Shown: positions 1 through 6,868, counted from the stretch's first letter. The stretch is DNA of 23,070 nt from Oscillibacter sp. CAG:241 (GCA_000435975.1 FR884070.1:321-23390); one strand, 5' to 3'. Translations and numbers: made by a program. The notes: generated from the letters alone by a model not told the origin.

Positions 1-18
1 GCAGGAGATCATGATCAT
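1..18 (-). CDS. Start of a leftward gene, product unknown (cut by window edge)
   Basis: An ATG read leftward from base 18 opens a frame of six codons (M-I-M-I-S-C) that runs out of the window. It is supported by a GGGAG ribosome site at 27-31, eight bases from the ATG, and by a promoter-like pair further upstream (45-73). Too little protein is visible to name a family. The gene diverges from the fusion gene at 182, and the two share about 160 bases of intergenic DNA. A second in-frame ATG at 10-12 could also serve as start, but its spacing from the ribosome site is worse. Confidence 0.5.
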
Positions 19-44
19 CTTTTCAGCTCCCTTCTTTTTTCTCT

Positions 45-73
45 ATCATATCATACTGCCGGGAGGAATGCAA
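45..73 (-). promoter_or_regulatory. Promoter for the leftward gene at the left edge
   Basis: Read on the minus strand, TTGCAT (68-73) and TATGAT (45-50) are separated by exactly 17 bases. The predicted transcript start lies just before the GGGAG site at 27-31. This is seen by eye only; a second TATGAT copy at 50-55 has no matching -35. Confidence 0.45.
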
Positions 74-114
74 TGGCCCGGACCCGGAATTTCGCATTTT
101 TCGCCTGTCTGCCA

Positions 115-143
115 TTGCGCATTTCCGCCGCATGGGGTATAAT
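115..143 (+). promoter_or_regulatory. Promoter of the fusion gene
   Basis: TTGCGC (115-120), a 17-base spacer and a perfect TATAAT (138-143) precede the ATG at 182 by about 40 bases. An AAAGGGGAG ribosome site lies at 167-175. It is a sigma-A type promoter arranged back to back with the leftward promoter at 45-73. Confidence 0.65.
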
Positions 144-181
144 AGGGCATCCAAAACTCCAGACAGAAAAGGGGAGACCAT

Positions 182-1993
182 ATGCAGGCAATCATATTGG
201 CAGCGGGCATGGGCAAGCGCCTGAAGGAGCTGACCCAGGACAGGACCAAGTGCATGGTACAGGTCAACGGCGTGGCCCTGATCGACCGGATGCTCCATCA
301 GATCGAGCGCCGCCATCTGTCCCGCATCGTCATCGTGGTGGGCTATGAGGGCGAGAAGCTCATGGAGTACATCGACACCCTGGGCATCCGGACGCCTATT
401 GTCTATGTCCATAACCCCATTTACGACAAGACCAACAATATCTATTCGCTGGCCCTGGCCAAGGACTACCTCTGCCAGGACGATACCCTGCTGTTTGAGT
501 CGGATCTGATCTTTGAGGACTCCGTCATCGACCAGCTGCTGGACGACCCCCGGGAGACGCTGGCTCTGGTGGACAAGTACAAGAGCTGGATGGACGGCAC
601 CTGCGTGAAGCTGGGGGCAGATGACAGCATCGAGTCCTTCGTTCCGGGGAAGAGCTTCAAGTTCCAGGAGGCCGGCGAGTACTATAAGACCGTCAATATC
701 TATAAGTTCGGCCGCCACTTTTCCCAGACCCACTACGTCCCCTTCCTGGAGGCGTACTCCAAGGCCCTGGGCAACAACGAATATTATGAGCAGGTCCTGC
801 GGGTCATCACCATGCTGGATGACCCCGAGATCCGGGCCAAGCGCCTGAACGGCCAGCTCTGGTACGAGATCGACGACATCCAGGATCTGGATATCGCCTC
901 GTCCATGTTTGCCCAGGATCCGGACTTCAAGGTCAGCCTGATGCAGGGACGCTACGGCGGCTACTGGCGTTATCCCCAGCTGCTGGACTTCTGCTATCTG
1001 GTGAATCCCTACTTCCCGCCCCAGCGGCTGATTGACGAGCTGCAGGCCAACTTTACCCCGCTGCTGACCCAGTATCCCTCTGGCATGCGGGTGAATGCCC
1101 TGCTGGCAGGCAGGAATTTTGCCGTTCACCAGGACAATATCGTGGTGGGCAACGGCGCGGCGGAGCTGATCAAGGCCCTGATGGCCCGGCTGGAGGGCGT
1201 CACCGGCTTCATCCGTCCCACATTTGAGGAGTATCCCAACCGCTATCAGGACCGGCCCAACGTCTGCTTTACCCCGGCGGGGCCAGACTTCCGGTATACC
1301 GCCGACGATCTGATGGCCTTCTTTGGCGGCCAGGTCATTGACAACCTGGTGCTCATCAACCCGGATAACCCCTCCGGCAACTATATCCCTGCCGGGGATG
1401 TCCGCCGCCTGATCCGGTGGGCGGAGGAAAAGGGGATCCGCCTGATCGTGGACGAGTCCTTTGCCGACTTTGCCGACGAGGCGGACAACACCTTCATCCG
1501 CCAGGAGCTGCTGGATGCCCACAAGCGGCTGTATGTGGTCAAGAGCATCTCCAAGTCCTATGGCGTGCCCGGCCTGCGGCTGGGTGTTCTGGCCTCCGGC
1601 GACACGGAGCTTATTGATGCGCTGAAAAAGGACGTGGCCATTTGGAACATCAACTCCTTTGCCGAGTTCTATATGCAGATCGAGGAGAAGTATAAAAAGG
1701 ACTATGCCCAGTCCCTGGACCGCATCCGGGCCGAGCGGGCCCGCTTCCGGGCGGAGCTGGAGCGTCTGCCCAACCTGCGGGTGATCCCGTCTCAGGCCAA
1801 CTATCTGATGGTGGAGCTGCTGGGCGGCCTGTCCTCCCGGGCCGTTACCCGGGAGCTGCTGATCGGCAGCCGCATCCTGGTGAAGGACCTGTCCGCTAAG
1901 CTGGGCGGGCGGCAGTACCTGCGCCTGGCCGTCCGCAATACGGAGGACAATGACAAGCTGCTGGCGGCCCTGCGCTCCCTGTGCGGCCAATAA
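182..1993 (+). CDS. Fused sugar-type nucleotidyltransferase / PLP aminotransferase
   Basis: This is a two-domain protein of 603 residues. Residues 1 to about 230 are a nucleotidyltransferase of the LicC/MobA-like fold: the start L-A-A-G-M-G-K-R-L followed by T-x4-K is the nucleotide loop, and the acidic stretch E-S-D-L near residue 103 fits the metal site. Residues about 255-600 are a fold-type I, HisC-like aminotransferase, with NPDNPSGN near 397, DESF near 424 and the PLP lysine K458 in SISKSYG. Such fusions are known from surface-polymer and phosphonate pathways, where one half makes an amine and the other links it to a nucleotide (for example CTP with choline-like or aminoethylphosphonate substrates). 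No pathway partner is in the window, so the substrate is open. It has its own promoter and a terminator directly after the stop, so it is monocistronic. The start is fixed by AAAGGGGAG six bases upstream. Confidence 0.85.
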   Translation: MQAIILAAGMGKRLKELTQDRTKCMVQVNGVALIDRMLHQIERRHLSRIVIVVGYEGEKLMEYIDTLGIRTPIVYVHNPIYDKTNNIYSLALAKDYLCQDDTLLFESDLIFEDSVIDQLLDDPRETLALVDKYKSWMDGTCVKLGADDSIESFVPGKSFKFQEAGEYYKTVNIYKFGRHFSQTHYVPFLEAYSKALGNNEYYEQVLRVITMLDDPEIRAKRLNGQLWYEIDDIQDLDIASSMFAQDPDFKVSLMQGRYGGYWRYPQLLDFCYLVNPYFPPQRLIDELQANFTPLLTQYPSGMRVNALLAGRNFAVHQDNIVVGNGAAELIKALMARLEGVTGFIRPTFEEYPNRYQDRPNVCFTPAGPDFRYTADDLMAFFGGQVIDNLVLINPDNPSGNYIPAGDVRRLIRWAEEKGIRLIVDESFADFADEADNTFIRQELLDAHKRLYVVKSISKSYGVPGLRLGVLASGDTELIDALKKDVAIWNINSFAEFYMQIEEKYKKDYAQSLDRIRAERARFRAELERLPNLRVIPSQANYLMVELLGGLSSRAVTRELLIGSRILVKDLSAKLGGRQYLRLAVRNTEDNDKLLAALRSLCGQ

Positions 1994-2033
1994 AAAAATC
2001 CCTCCTGACCGGGAACGGTCAGGAGGTTTTTTT
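1992..2033. terminator. Bidirectional terminator between convergent genes
   Basis: A perfect 10-bp stem (2001-2010 with 2017-2026, loop GGGAAC) is flanked by A7 on the left and T7 on the right. It can therefore stop transcripts from both the fusion gene and the radical SAM gene. It overlaps the last bases of both genes. Confidence 0.9.
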
Positions 2034-2926
2034 CAGAAATCAACAGTGCCGTCCAGCACCCGCAGATCGTAGGGCTCAAAGGTCACGCGGCGGTATTTCT
2101 CCACGTCCATCTTCACGCCAGTCCAGTCGGAGTGGATCTCGCCGTTCTGCTTGATGAGAATATCATACAGAATGTCATAGGTCACGCCGTCGTCGCCCTT
2201 TTCCACGATGGTGGAATAGGGCAGGGTCTTGTGGTACGTCATGTGCAGGCCCTTGTACTCAAAGTGGAAGCCGTTGCGCATACGGCAGCCGTCCAGCCCC
2301 CGATAGGTGAACAGGCGCTTCAGGTCCTGCAGAATGGGGTCGTGATCCTGGTCATACAGGTTCTCCGGCGTGGTTTCGGTATAGTCATACCGGAACTGGA
2401 TGGGGATGCCATAGGGCAGGAAACGCTCCACATACTGGGGGAGCTTCTCCGCCGGGTATTTCTTGTACAGCACGCAGTTGATGCGGGTGGGGCAGGCGAT
2501 CTGCCCCAGCACCTGGTCGGGACTCTCCTCCACGTATTTTACCAGGTGGCGGGAGATGTTCATGCAGGTGATCTTGTCCCGGTTGCGCCGGGTGAAGTCC
2601 AGCATTTCCTCGGCGGTGTAGAACCCGGTCTGCACCGGGAAGGTGGTGTTGATATACACCTTGTGGGTGGTGGGGATAGCGTCCAGCATTTTTTGCAGGG
2701 ACTCCAGATTGGCCAGAGGCTCGCCGCCGGTGAACACGAAATCGCACCGGGGGGTGATGGCGTCCATGGTGCGGATGCTCTCCAGAATGGCGTCCAGGCT
2801 GAAGCCGGTGCAGTCGGCGTATTCCTTTTTGTTGATGCAGAAGGGGCAGTGGTTGTTGCAGTCGTAGGGCACGAAAACCGTGACGGTTGCGCCGCCCTCG
2901 CGGGTCTTATAGGGGTTGTTGCTCAT
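2033..2926 (-). CDS. Radical SAM enzyme, substrate unknown
   Basis: The protein has 297 residues. The cluster motif C23-x3-C27-x2-C30 binds a 4Fe-4S centre and S-adenosylmethionine, and GGEP at 67-70 is the SAM-contacting motif of the family. The fold looks like a single MoaA-like half to full barrel. The C-terminal third has no paired CxxC cysteines, so I see no SPASM or Twitch auxiliary cluster. No precursor peptide, cofactor gene or methyltransferase lies next to it, so the reaction cannot be named. The start at 2926 is supported by GGGAGGA about 12 bases upstream, slightly far. The promoter TTGCTT-N17-TAGAAT is at 2963-2991. The gene ends inside the shared terminator with the fusion gene, so it stands alone. 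Confidence 0.85.
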   Translation of the reverse strand: MSNNPYKTREGGATVTVFVPYDCNNHCPFCINKKEYADCTGFSLDAILESIRTMDAITPRCDFVFTGGEPLANLESLQKMLDAIPTTHKVYINTTFPVQTGFYTAEEMLDFTRRNRDKITCMNISRHLVKYVEESPDQVLGQIACPTRINCVLYKKYPAEKLPQYVERFLPYGIPIQFRYDYTETTPENLYDQDHDPILQDLKRLFTYRGLDGCRMRNGFHFEYKGLHMTYHKTLPYSTIVEKGDDGVTYDILYDILIKQNGEIHSDWTGVKMDVEKYRRVTFEPYDLRVLDGTVDF

Positions 2927-2962
2927 ATGTTGATCCAGTCCTCCCAGAAAAGCTTCCCGAAT

Positions 2963-2991
2963 ATTCTATACCGTTTTCGGCAGAAAAGCAA
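2963..2991 (-). promoter_or_regulatory. Promoter of the radical SAM gene
   Basis: On the minus strand, TTGCTT (2986-2991) is followed after 17 bases by TAGAAT (2963-2968), about 37 bases before the start codon. The match to the sigma-A consensus is moderate. Confidence 0.45.
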
Positions 2992-3055
2992 GGAATTTCT
3001 GATAAAATGCCTGTTTATTTTAAGACGAACCGCCAAAATTTTACGGCAATGGCAA

Positions 3056-3084
3056 TTGACAGCCGCCCGGGATTGGTATACAGT
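3056..3084 (+). promoter_or_regulatory. Promoter of the chromate transporter pair
   Basis: A perfect TTGACA (3056-3061) is followed after 17 bases by TACAGT (3079-3084). An AGGAGG ribosome site follows at 3130-3135. An overlapping TATACA at 3077-3082 would give a 15-base spacer and is less likely. Confidence 0.6.
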
Positions 3085-3144
3085 ATCGCAGGGCCCTTTT
3101 TATGGGAAATGCGGCGGCCCGGACATTCCAGGAGGTGTGTTTTG

Positions 3145-3687
3145 TTGAAGGAATTGCTTACCCTGTTTCTGACCTTTGCCAAGGTGGGGGTCATGACCTT
3201 CGGCGGCGGCTATGCCATGCTGCCGATTTTGCAGCGGGAGGTGGTGGAGAACAAGGGCTGGGCCACCGATGAGGAGCTGACCGATTACTTTGCCATCGGC
3301 CAGTGTACCCCCGGCGTCATCGCCGTGAACACCGCCACGTTTATCGGCCAGAAGCGCCGGGGCATCATCGGCGGCATCGCGGCCACCCTGGGCGTGGTGT
3401 TCCCGTCTCTTATCATCATTGCGGCCCTGGCCGGGGTCATCGACGCGTTTTCCCATCTGGCCTGGGTGCAGCACGCCTTTGCCGGGATCCGGGTGTGCGT
3501 GTGCGTGCTGATTTTCAACGCCGTGCTGAAGCTGTGGAAGGGCGCGGTGAAGGACGTGTGGGGCCTGGTGATCTTCCTGGTGATCCTGGCACTGTCGGTG
3601 TTCACCAAGCTCTCGCCCATTATCTATGTGTTGGCGGCAGCCGTGGCGGGGCTGCTGATTAAGAATCTGGGGGCGAAGCGGTCATGA
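3145..3687 (+). CDS. CHR-family (chromate) transporter, first half
   Basis: A membrane protein of about 180 residues, one half of a split CHR transporter. The family signature is clear: the N-terminal F-G-G-G-Y-A-M-L-P loop, then C-T-P-G-V-I-A-V-N-T-A-T-F-I-G before the next hydrophobic helices. Long CHR proteins fuse two such halves. Here the second half is the next gene, with the stop and start overlapping as ATGA, so the two are translationally coupled and probably form a heterodimer as shown for Bacillus pairs. Known members export chromate using the proton gradient or exchange sulfate; the actual anion here is inferred. The start is a TTG at 3145, nine bases after AGGAGG. A TTG at 3142 is equally possible. 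The open frame continues upstream, but that part overlaps the promoter and is not coding. Confidence 0.88.
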   Translation: MKELLTLFLTFAKVGVMTFGGGYAMLPILQREVVENKGWATDEELTDYFAIGQCTPGVIAVNTATFIGQKRRGIIGGIAATLGVVFPSLIIIAALAGVIDAFSHLAWVQHAFAGIRVCVCVLIFNAVLKLWKGAVKDVWGLVIFLVILALSVFTKLSPIIYVLAAAVAGLLIKNLGAKRS

Positions 3688-4244
3688 TCTATTTGCAGCT
3701 GTTTTATGAGTTTTTCAAAACCGGACTGTTTGCCGTAGGCGGCGGTCTGGCCACCCTGCCGTTTCTGTATGACATGGCGGACCGCACCGGATGGTTTACC
3801 CGCACCCAGCTGGCAGATATGCTGGCGGTGTCCGAGTCTACCCCCGGCCCCATCGGCGTGAACATGGCTACCTATGTGGGTTATGTCACCCGGGGCATTC
3901 CCGGGGCCATCGTATCCACTCTGGGCCTGGTGACACCGTCGGTGATCGTGATTCTCGTGATTGCGGCATTCCTGAAGGCCTTCCGGCACAACCGGTATGT
4001 GGAGGCGGCATTTTACGGGCTGCGCCCGGCGTCCACGGCCATGGTGGCCGCAGCGGGCCTGTCCGTGGTGGCCATCACCCTGCTGAACACCGGAGCCACG
4101 GGCCTGGCGATTGTAAACTGGAAGGCGTTGGCTCTGGCGGCGGTGATCCTGGCGCTGACCCGCTGGGTGAAGCCCACCAAGGGCCTGCATCCCATTGTGT
4201 TCATCCTGGCCTCCGCCGTGGTGGGGATTGTGTTCGGCTTCTGA
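3684..4244 (+). CDS. CHR-family (chromate) transporter, second half
   Basis: A protein of 186 residues with the same repeat signature as its neighbour: F-A-V-G-G-G-L-A-T-L-P near the N-terminus and S-T-P-G-P-I-G-V-N-M-A-T-Y-V-G after the first loop, then four or five hydrophobic segments. Its ATG overlaps the stop of the preceding gene by four bases. The pair forms a two-gene operon ending at the hairpin 4315-4350. In characterised split pairs both halves are needed for chromate resistance. Nothing nearby (no chromate reductase, no ChrB-like regulator) supports chromate as the natural substrate, so the annotation rests on family membership. Confidence 0.88.
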   Translation: MIYLQLFYEFFKTGLFAVGGGLATLPFLYDMADRTGWFTRTQLADMLAVSESTPGPIGVNMATYVGYVTRGIPGAIVSTLGLVTPSVIVILVIAAFLKAFRHNRYVEAAFYGLRPASTAMVAAAGLSVVAITLLNTGATGLAIVNWKALALAAVILALTRWVKPTKGLHPIVFILASAVVGIVFGF

Positions 4245-4314
4245 ATACGGATGGTGATATTTCTGAATGATATTACGAATTGGATTCGTTTTTATCGGGA
4301 AAAACGTCAAATAC

Positions 4315-4350
4315 AAAAAGAAAGACACGCGCAAGCGTGTCTTTCTTTTT
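4315..4350. terminator. Bidirectional terminator, CHR operon and tRNA cluster
   Basis: A 16-bp perfect stem (4315-4330 with 4335-4350) is closed by a GCAA loop. Its ends are A5 and T5, so it works in both directions: for the rightward transporter operon and for the leftward tRNA cluster. Its last base overlaps the CCA end of the tRNA-Lys gene. The 70 bases between the CHR stop and this stem show nothing else. Confidence 0.88.
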
Positions 4351-4425
4351 GGTGCCCCGTCGGGGATTCGAACCCCGGACACCCTGCTTAAAAGGCAGGT
4401 GCTCTACCGACTGAGCTAACGGAGC
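4350..4425 (-). tRNA. tRNA-Lys (anticodon TTT)
   Basis: A complete cloverleaf on the minus strand. The acceptor arm GCTCCGT pairs with ACGGGGC (one G-T pair). The anticodon arm CCTGC/GCAGG holds the loop CTTTTAA, and the T arm has GTTCGAAT. The CCA end is encoded (4350-4352). It is the last gene of the five-tRNA cluster. Confidence 0.95.
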
Positions 4426-4443
4426 GTGGCACATATACAAAAA

Positions 4444-4457
4444 GGATGGGGGCATCC
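4444..4457 (-). terminator. Small terminator-like hairpin between tRNA-Gln and tRNA-Lys
   Basis: On the minus strand a 5-bp stem GGATG/CATCC with a CCCC loop is followed directly by T5. It is short, so termination would be weak at best; it may only be a spacer removed during tRNA processing. Confidence 0.3.
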
Positions 4458-4466
4458 GAAAAGGCG

Positions 4467-4541
4467 TGGCAGGGATGGCTGGACTCGAACCAGCGGATGA
4501 GGGAGTCAAAGTCCCTTGCCTTACCACTTGGCTACACCCCT
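4467..4541 (-). tRNA. tRNA-Gln (anticodon TTG)
   Basis: The acceptor arm AGGGGTG pairs with CATCCCT. The anticodon arm AGGGA/TCCCT holds the loop CTTTGAC, and the T arm GCTGG/CCAGC has TTCGAGT. The CCA is encoded at 4467-4469. The D arm GCCAAGTGGTAAGGC is typical of glutamine tRNA. Confidence 0.95.
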
Positions 4542-4556
4542 GTGTGGAGAAAAGGA

Positions 4557-4588
4557 ATCAGGGATTGGGATCGCTCCCAATCCCTGAT
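4557..4588 (-). terminator. Strong hairpin inside the tRNA cluster (terminator or attenuator-like)
   Basis: A perfect 14-bp stem (4557-4570 with 4575-4588) lies between tRNA-His and tRNA-Gln. Read in the direction of transcription it is capped by GCGA, a GNRA tetraloop, and followed by TCCTTTTCTCC, an imperfect T tract. No room remains for a new promoter before tRNA-Gln, so readthrough must supply the last two tRNAs. Confidence 0.6.
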
Positions 4589-4594
4589 ATTCAG

Positions 4595-4672
<78 letters not shown>

Positions 4673-4718
4673 ATATGAAAACCGCAAGGGACGCTGCCGA
4701 TGTGCTCCAGTAAAGAAG

Positions 4719-4795
<77 letters not shown>

Positions 4796-4804
4796 ATGAG
4801 TAAG

Positions 4805-4879
4805 TGGAGCGGGTGACGGGAATCGAACCCGCATCCCCAGCTTGGAAGGCTGGTGCCCTGGCCATTGTGCTACACCCGC
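4805..4879 (-). tRNA. tRNA-Gly (anticodon TCC)
   Basis: The acceptor arm GCGGGTG pairs with CACCCGC. The anticodon arm CCAGC/GCTGG holds the loop CTTCCAA. The CCA is encoded at 4805-4807. This is the first gene of the cluster, about 25 bases after the predicted transcript start. Confidence 0.95.
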
Positions 4880-4910
4880 ATGCGCCCTCCGCGAAATCGT
4901 CAGCTTTGTC

Positions 4911-4940
4911 ATGATACCATATGTATCCGGGCTCTGTCAA
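4911..4940 (-). promoter_or_regulatory. Promoter of the tRNA cluster
   Basis: On the minus strand a perfect TTGACA (4935-4940) is followed after 18 bases by TATCAT (4911-4916). It is the only strong promoter visible for all five tRNA genes. An A/T-rich stretch at 4942-4957, just upstream of the -35, could act as an UP element. Confidence 0.75.
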
Positions 4941-4976
4941 GAGAAAAATAAATTTTTCCCCTCGAAATCCGAAAAT

Positions 4977-5003
4977 GGGCGCGCGGCGCGGGGCCGCGCG
5001 CCC
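4977..5003 (-). terminator. Terminator of the YhbD/bactofilin/RluA operon
   Basis: An 11-bp, all-G/C perfect stem (4977-4987 with 4993-5003) lies eight bases after the RluA stop codon. It is followed on the minus strand by ATTTTCGGATTTC. The T run is short, but the stem is very stable. Confidence 0.65.
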
Positions 5004-5011
5004 TGAGCGGC

Positions 5012-5656
5012 TTATCTTCCGGTTTCCGGCAGGGGAAACAGGGTCCAGGGCCAGGCGGCCGGGGGCTGGTGGGTGAACACCATGCTCCGTCCCGTTTCCG
5101 GGTGGGTAAAGCCCAGCCGCCAGGACCACAGGGCCAGCGTCTCGCCGTCCCCGGCACCGCCGTATTTCCGGTCTCCCACCAGAGGGAAGCCCCGGCTGGC
5201 AAACTGCACCCGGATCTGGTGGGTGCGGCCGGTATGCAGGGTGATCCGCACCAATGACAAGCCGTCCCGGGAGGCCAGTCGCTGAAAATCCAGCTCCGCC
5301 GGGCGGACGTCCGGCCCCGGCTCCTGGGCCACCACCGTGCGCCGCCGCACCGGGTCGCGGCCCAGCAGGTCCCGCCATGTCCCGCTGTGTCCCGGGTCAC
5401 CCCGGACCACGGCCAGGTATGTTTTCCGGAACTGATGGTCCCGGACCTGGCCGGACAGAATGGAGGCCGCAGCGGCGGACCGGGCGAACACCATGACCCC
5501 GCCGGTGGCGGCATCCAGCCGGTGAACGGTGCGGATGCAGGGGGTGCCCAGCTGGCGGCGCAGCAGCTCCGGCATACCGCCGGGCTCGTCGGTGCTGAGG
5601 ATACCAGGGGGCTTCACCGCCACGGCGATGCGCTTGTCGGCGTACAGCAGCTCCAT
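5012..5656 (-). CDS. RluA-family RNA pseudouridine synthase
   Basis: The protein has 214 residues, a short member with the catalytic domain only and no S4 RNA-binding domain. The signature H-R-L-D-A-A-T-G-G carries the catalytic aspartate (family usual form HRLDxxTSG). G-R-T-H-Q-I-R-V-Q-F near the middle and L-V-G-D-x-K-Y-G after it complete the family pattern. It converts a uridine in rRNA or tRNA to pseudouridine; which one cannot be told from sequence. The start at 5656 is one base past the stop of the bactofilin-like gene (TGA-T-ATG), so translation is coupled and no independent ribosome site is obvious. A longer open frame continues upstream but only overlaps the neighbour. Confidence 0.88.
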   Translation of the reverse strand: MELLYADKRIAVAVKPPGILSTDEPGGMPELLRRQLGTPCIRTVHRLDAATGGVMVFARSAAAASILSGQVRDHQFRKTYLAVVRGDPGHSGTWRDLLGRDPVRRRTVVAQEPGPDVRPAELDFQRLASRDGLSLVRITLHTGRTHQIRVQFASRGFPLVGDRKYGGAGDGETLALWSWRLGFTHPETGRSMVFTHQPPAAWPWTLFPLPETGR

Positions 5657-5657
5657 A

Positions 5658-6428
5658 TCACTCACCGGTCTGGATGGCCTCGCCCACGGTGCCGGGCAGG
5701 GCGTCCAGACTCTCGCTGTATTCCACCCGTCCGATGGAGCAGCCCTCGCCGATGCGGACCCGGCGTCCCCGGACCACGTCGGCCTGGGTGTATTCCAGGT
5801 CCACGTCATCGCCCTCGATATCGCCTGCCTGGGCGCAGGAGCAGCTGCTGCGGAACAATCCCAGCAGGGACTTCTGCTGGGGCTGATAAATGCGGATGCT
5901 GCCGCCGCCGATGCTGCCGATCCGGATGCCGCGGTCGGCGGCGATCTCCACGGTTTCCGCGTTCAGCAGGCCCGGGATGCCGGCCATGCCGGAAATGCGG
6001 ACGGCTTCCGCCTCCACGCCGCCGGAGACGTTCATGGCGCCGGAGCAGCGCAGCTCCTGGCAGCGGATGTCCGCCGCCTCCAGGCCGCCGGATACGTCCA
6101 CCTCGCCGCCATCCAGGCTGCCGCTTACCTTCATGGCGCCGGAGCTGTGGATCCGGCCCCGGGACAGGATGCTGCCCTCGCATTTCACCGCGCCGGAGCA
6201 GCTGAGGCTCTCGCAGGTGATGCTGCCGGTGACCTTGCTGCTGCCGCTGCTGCGAACCTCGCCGGCGCAGTCCACGTCTCCCTGGACCCGGGCACTGCCG
6301 GAGCAGCTGAGGCTCTGACACCGCAGATCTCCCTGGACCGTGCCGCTGCCGCTGATGGACACCCGGTCGTATTCGCCGCCGGGCATGGTGCTGCTGCCGG
6401 AAATTCTCATATCCATCTTCTCGTTCAT
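5658..6428 (-). CDS. Bactofilin-like polymer-forming protein (YhbE/YhbF type)
   Basis: The protein has 256 residues. Residues about 5-150 are a repeat of roughly 16-20 residues built on S-I/C/S-S-G-x-x-x-V-x-G; about nine S-G turns are visible. This fits a right-handed beta helix such as bactofilins use to polymerise. Several turns have cysteine before S-G (SLSCSGS, ESLSCSGA, ELRCSGA). The last 60 residues contain I-E-G-D-x-V-D-L-E-x-T-x-A-x-V-V-R-G, seen in the Bacillus YhbE/YhbF proteins. There is no signal peptide or membrane segment, so it is cytoplasmic. Its ATG overlaps the stop of the YhbD-like gene (ATGA) and its stop is one base from the RluA start. The role is inferred as a structural scaffold; no partner is known. 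Confidence 0.8.
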   Translation of the reverse strand: MNEKMDMRISGSSTMPGGEYDRVSISGSGTVQGDLRCQSLSCSGSARVQGDVDCAGEVRSSGSSKVTGSITCESLSCSGAVKCEGSILSRGRIHSSGAMKVSGSLDGGEVDVSGGLEAADIRCQELRCSGAMNVSGGVEAEAVRISGMAGIPGLLNAETVEIAADRGIRIGSIGGGSIRIYQPQQKSLLGLFRSSCSCAQAGDIEGDDVDLEYTQADVVRGRRVRIGEGCSIGRVEYSESLDALPGTVGEAIQTGE

Positions 6429-6814
6429 AATGTGACCTCCTTCAATAATTCCAATACGTCCTCCTGGCGCTGGCCCTCCGCCACCACGGCGCGGCGGACC
6501 TCCTCCAGAGGAAATTCCCTGCGGCCATATGCCGTTTCAATAATGAGCTTTCGCCGGGCCATAACGGTCTGACGCTTCTCCGCCAGACTGGCCGCCAGCT
6601 CGTCCAGGGTCTGGTGCTCCTTGTTGTCCAGAATCAGCCGGACCCGCTGGCAGATCTGGTCCCGGCGGAAGAAGGTTTCCTGTCCCGTGGACGTGGACCG
6701 CCGCAGGAACCACGCCTCCGGAATCAGCCCCATCCGCTTCCACCGGTACAGGGCCCCGTAGGAGATGCCGAACGTCTCCAGCAGCTCCTTTTTTGAGATC
6801 AACTCCTGATCCAT
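6425..6814 (-). CDS. yhbD: YhbD family (DUF4004) HTH protein, probable operon regulator
   Basis: The protein has 129 residues. Residues 6-31 form a MerR-like helix-turn-helix (I-S-K-K-E-L-L-E-T-F-G-I-S-Y-G-A-L-Y-R-W-K) followed by G-L-I-P-E-x-W-F. The F-F-R-R-D-Q-I that follows is typical of DUF4004/YhbD. The C-terminal half is a charged helical segment that could dimerise. In Bacillus the YhbD gene likewise sits before bactofilin-type genes. Here it is first in the operon, overlaps the bactofilin-like gene by four bases, and has GGGAGGA a few bases before the ATG. The promoter just upstream is covered by three palindromes, so autoregulation is the simplest inference; it has not been shown for this family as far as I know. 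Confidence 0.82.
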   Translation of the reverse strand: MDQELISKKELLETFGISYGALYRWKRMGLIPEAWFLRRSTSTGQETFFRRDQICQRVRLILDNKEHQTLDELAASLAEKRQTVMARRKLIIETAYGRREFPLEEVRRAVVAEGQRQEDVLELLKEVTL

Positions 6815-6841
6815 ATCGTTCCTCCCGTCGCTTTTGGATAC

Positions 6842-6854
6842 GTAACAGTGTTCC
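6842..6854. repeat. Palindrome A of the yhbD promoter
   Basis: GTAACA-G-TGTTCC, one base off a perfect GTAACAnTGTTAC palindrome. It lies downstream of the predicted transcript start of the yhbD operon and abuts palindrome B (centre distance 13). Confidence 0.7.
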
Positions 6855-6867
6855 GTAACATTGTTAT
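6855..6867. repeat. Palindrome B of the yhbD promoter
   Basis: GTAACA-T-TGTTAT, one mismatch from a perfect palindrome. It lies directly beside the -10 box (6869-6874), on its downstream side. Confidence 0.75.
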
Positions 6868-6868
6868 G

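Noticed and set aside
23..1990. A 655-codon open frame antisense to the fusion gene
   Set aside because: The fusion gene has two recognisable domains with catalytic residues. The antisense product has none and overlaps the terminator and promoter.
182..1993. Firm assignment of the fusion as a phosphonate (PntC-type) enzyme
   Set aside because: No phosphonate gene is in the window and the aminotransferase half looks HisC-like, so the substrate stays open.
2033..2926. Radical SAM protein as a prokaryotic viperin
   Set aside because: The cluster motif CNNHCPFC is only loosely similar, the other viperin regions are not recognisable, and there is no defence gene nearby.
5658..6428. Short DNA repeats in the bactofilin-like gene as a CRISPR or tandem repeat array
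   Set aside because: The repetition follows the protein-level S-G turn pattern, is degenerate at DNA level, and stays in one reading frame.
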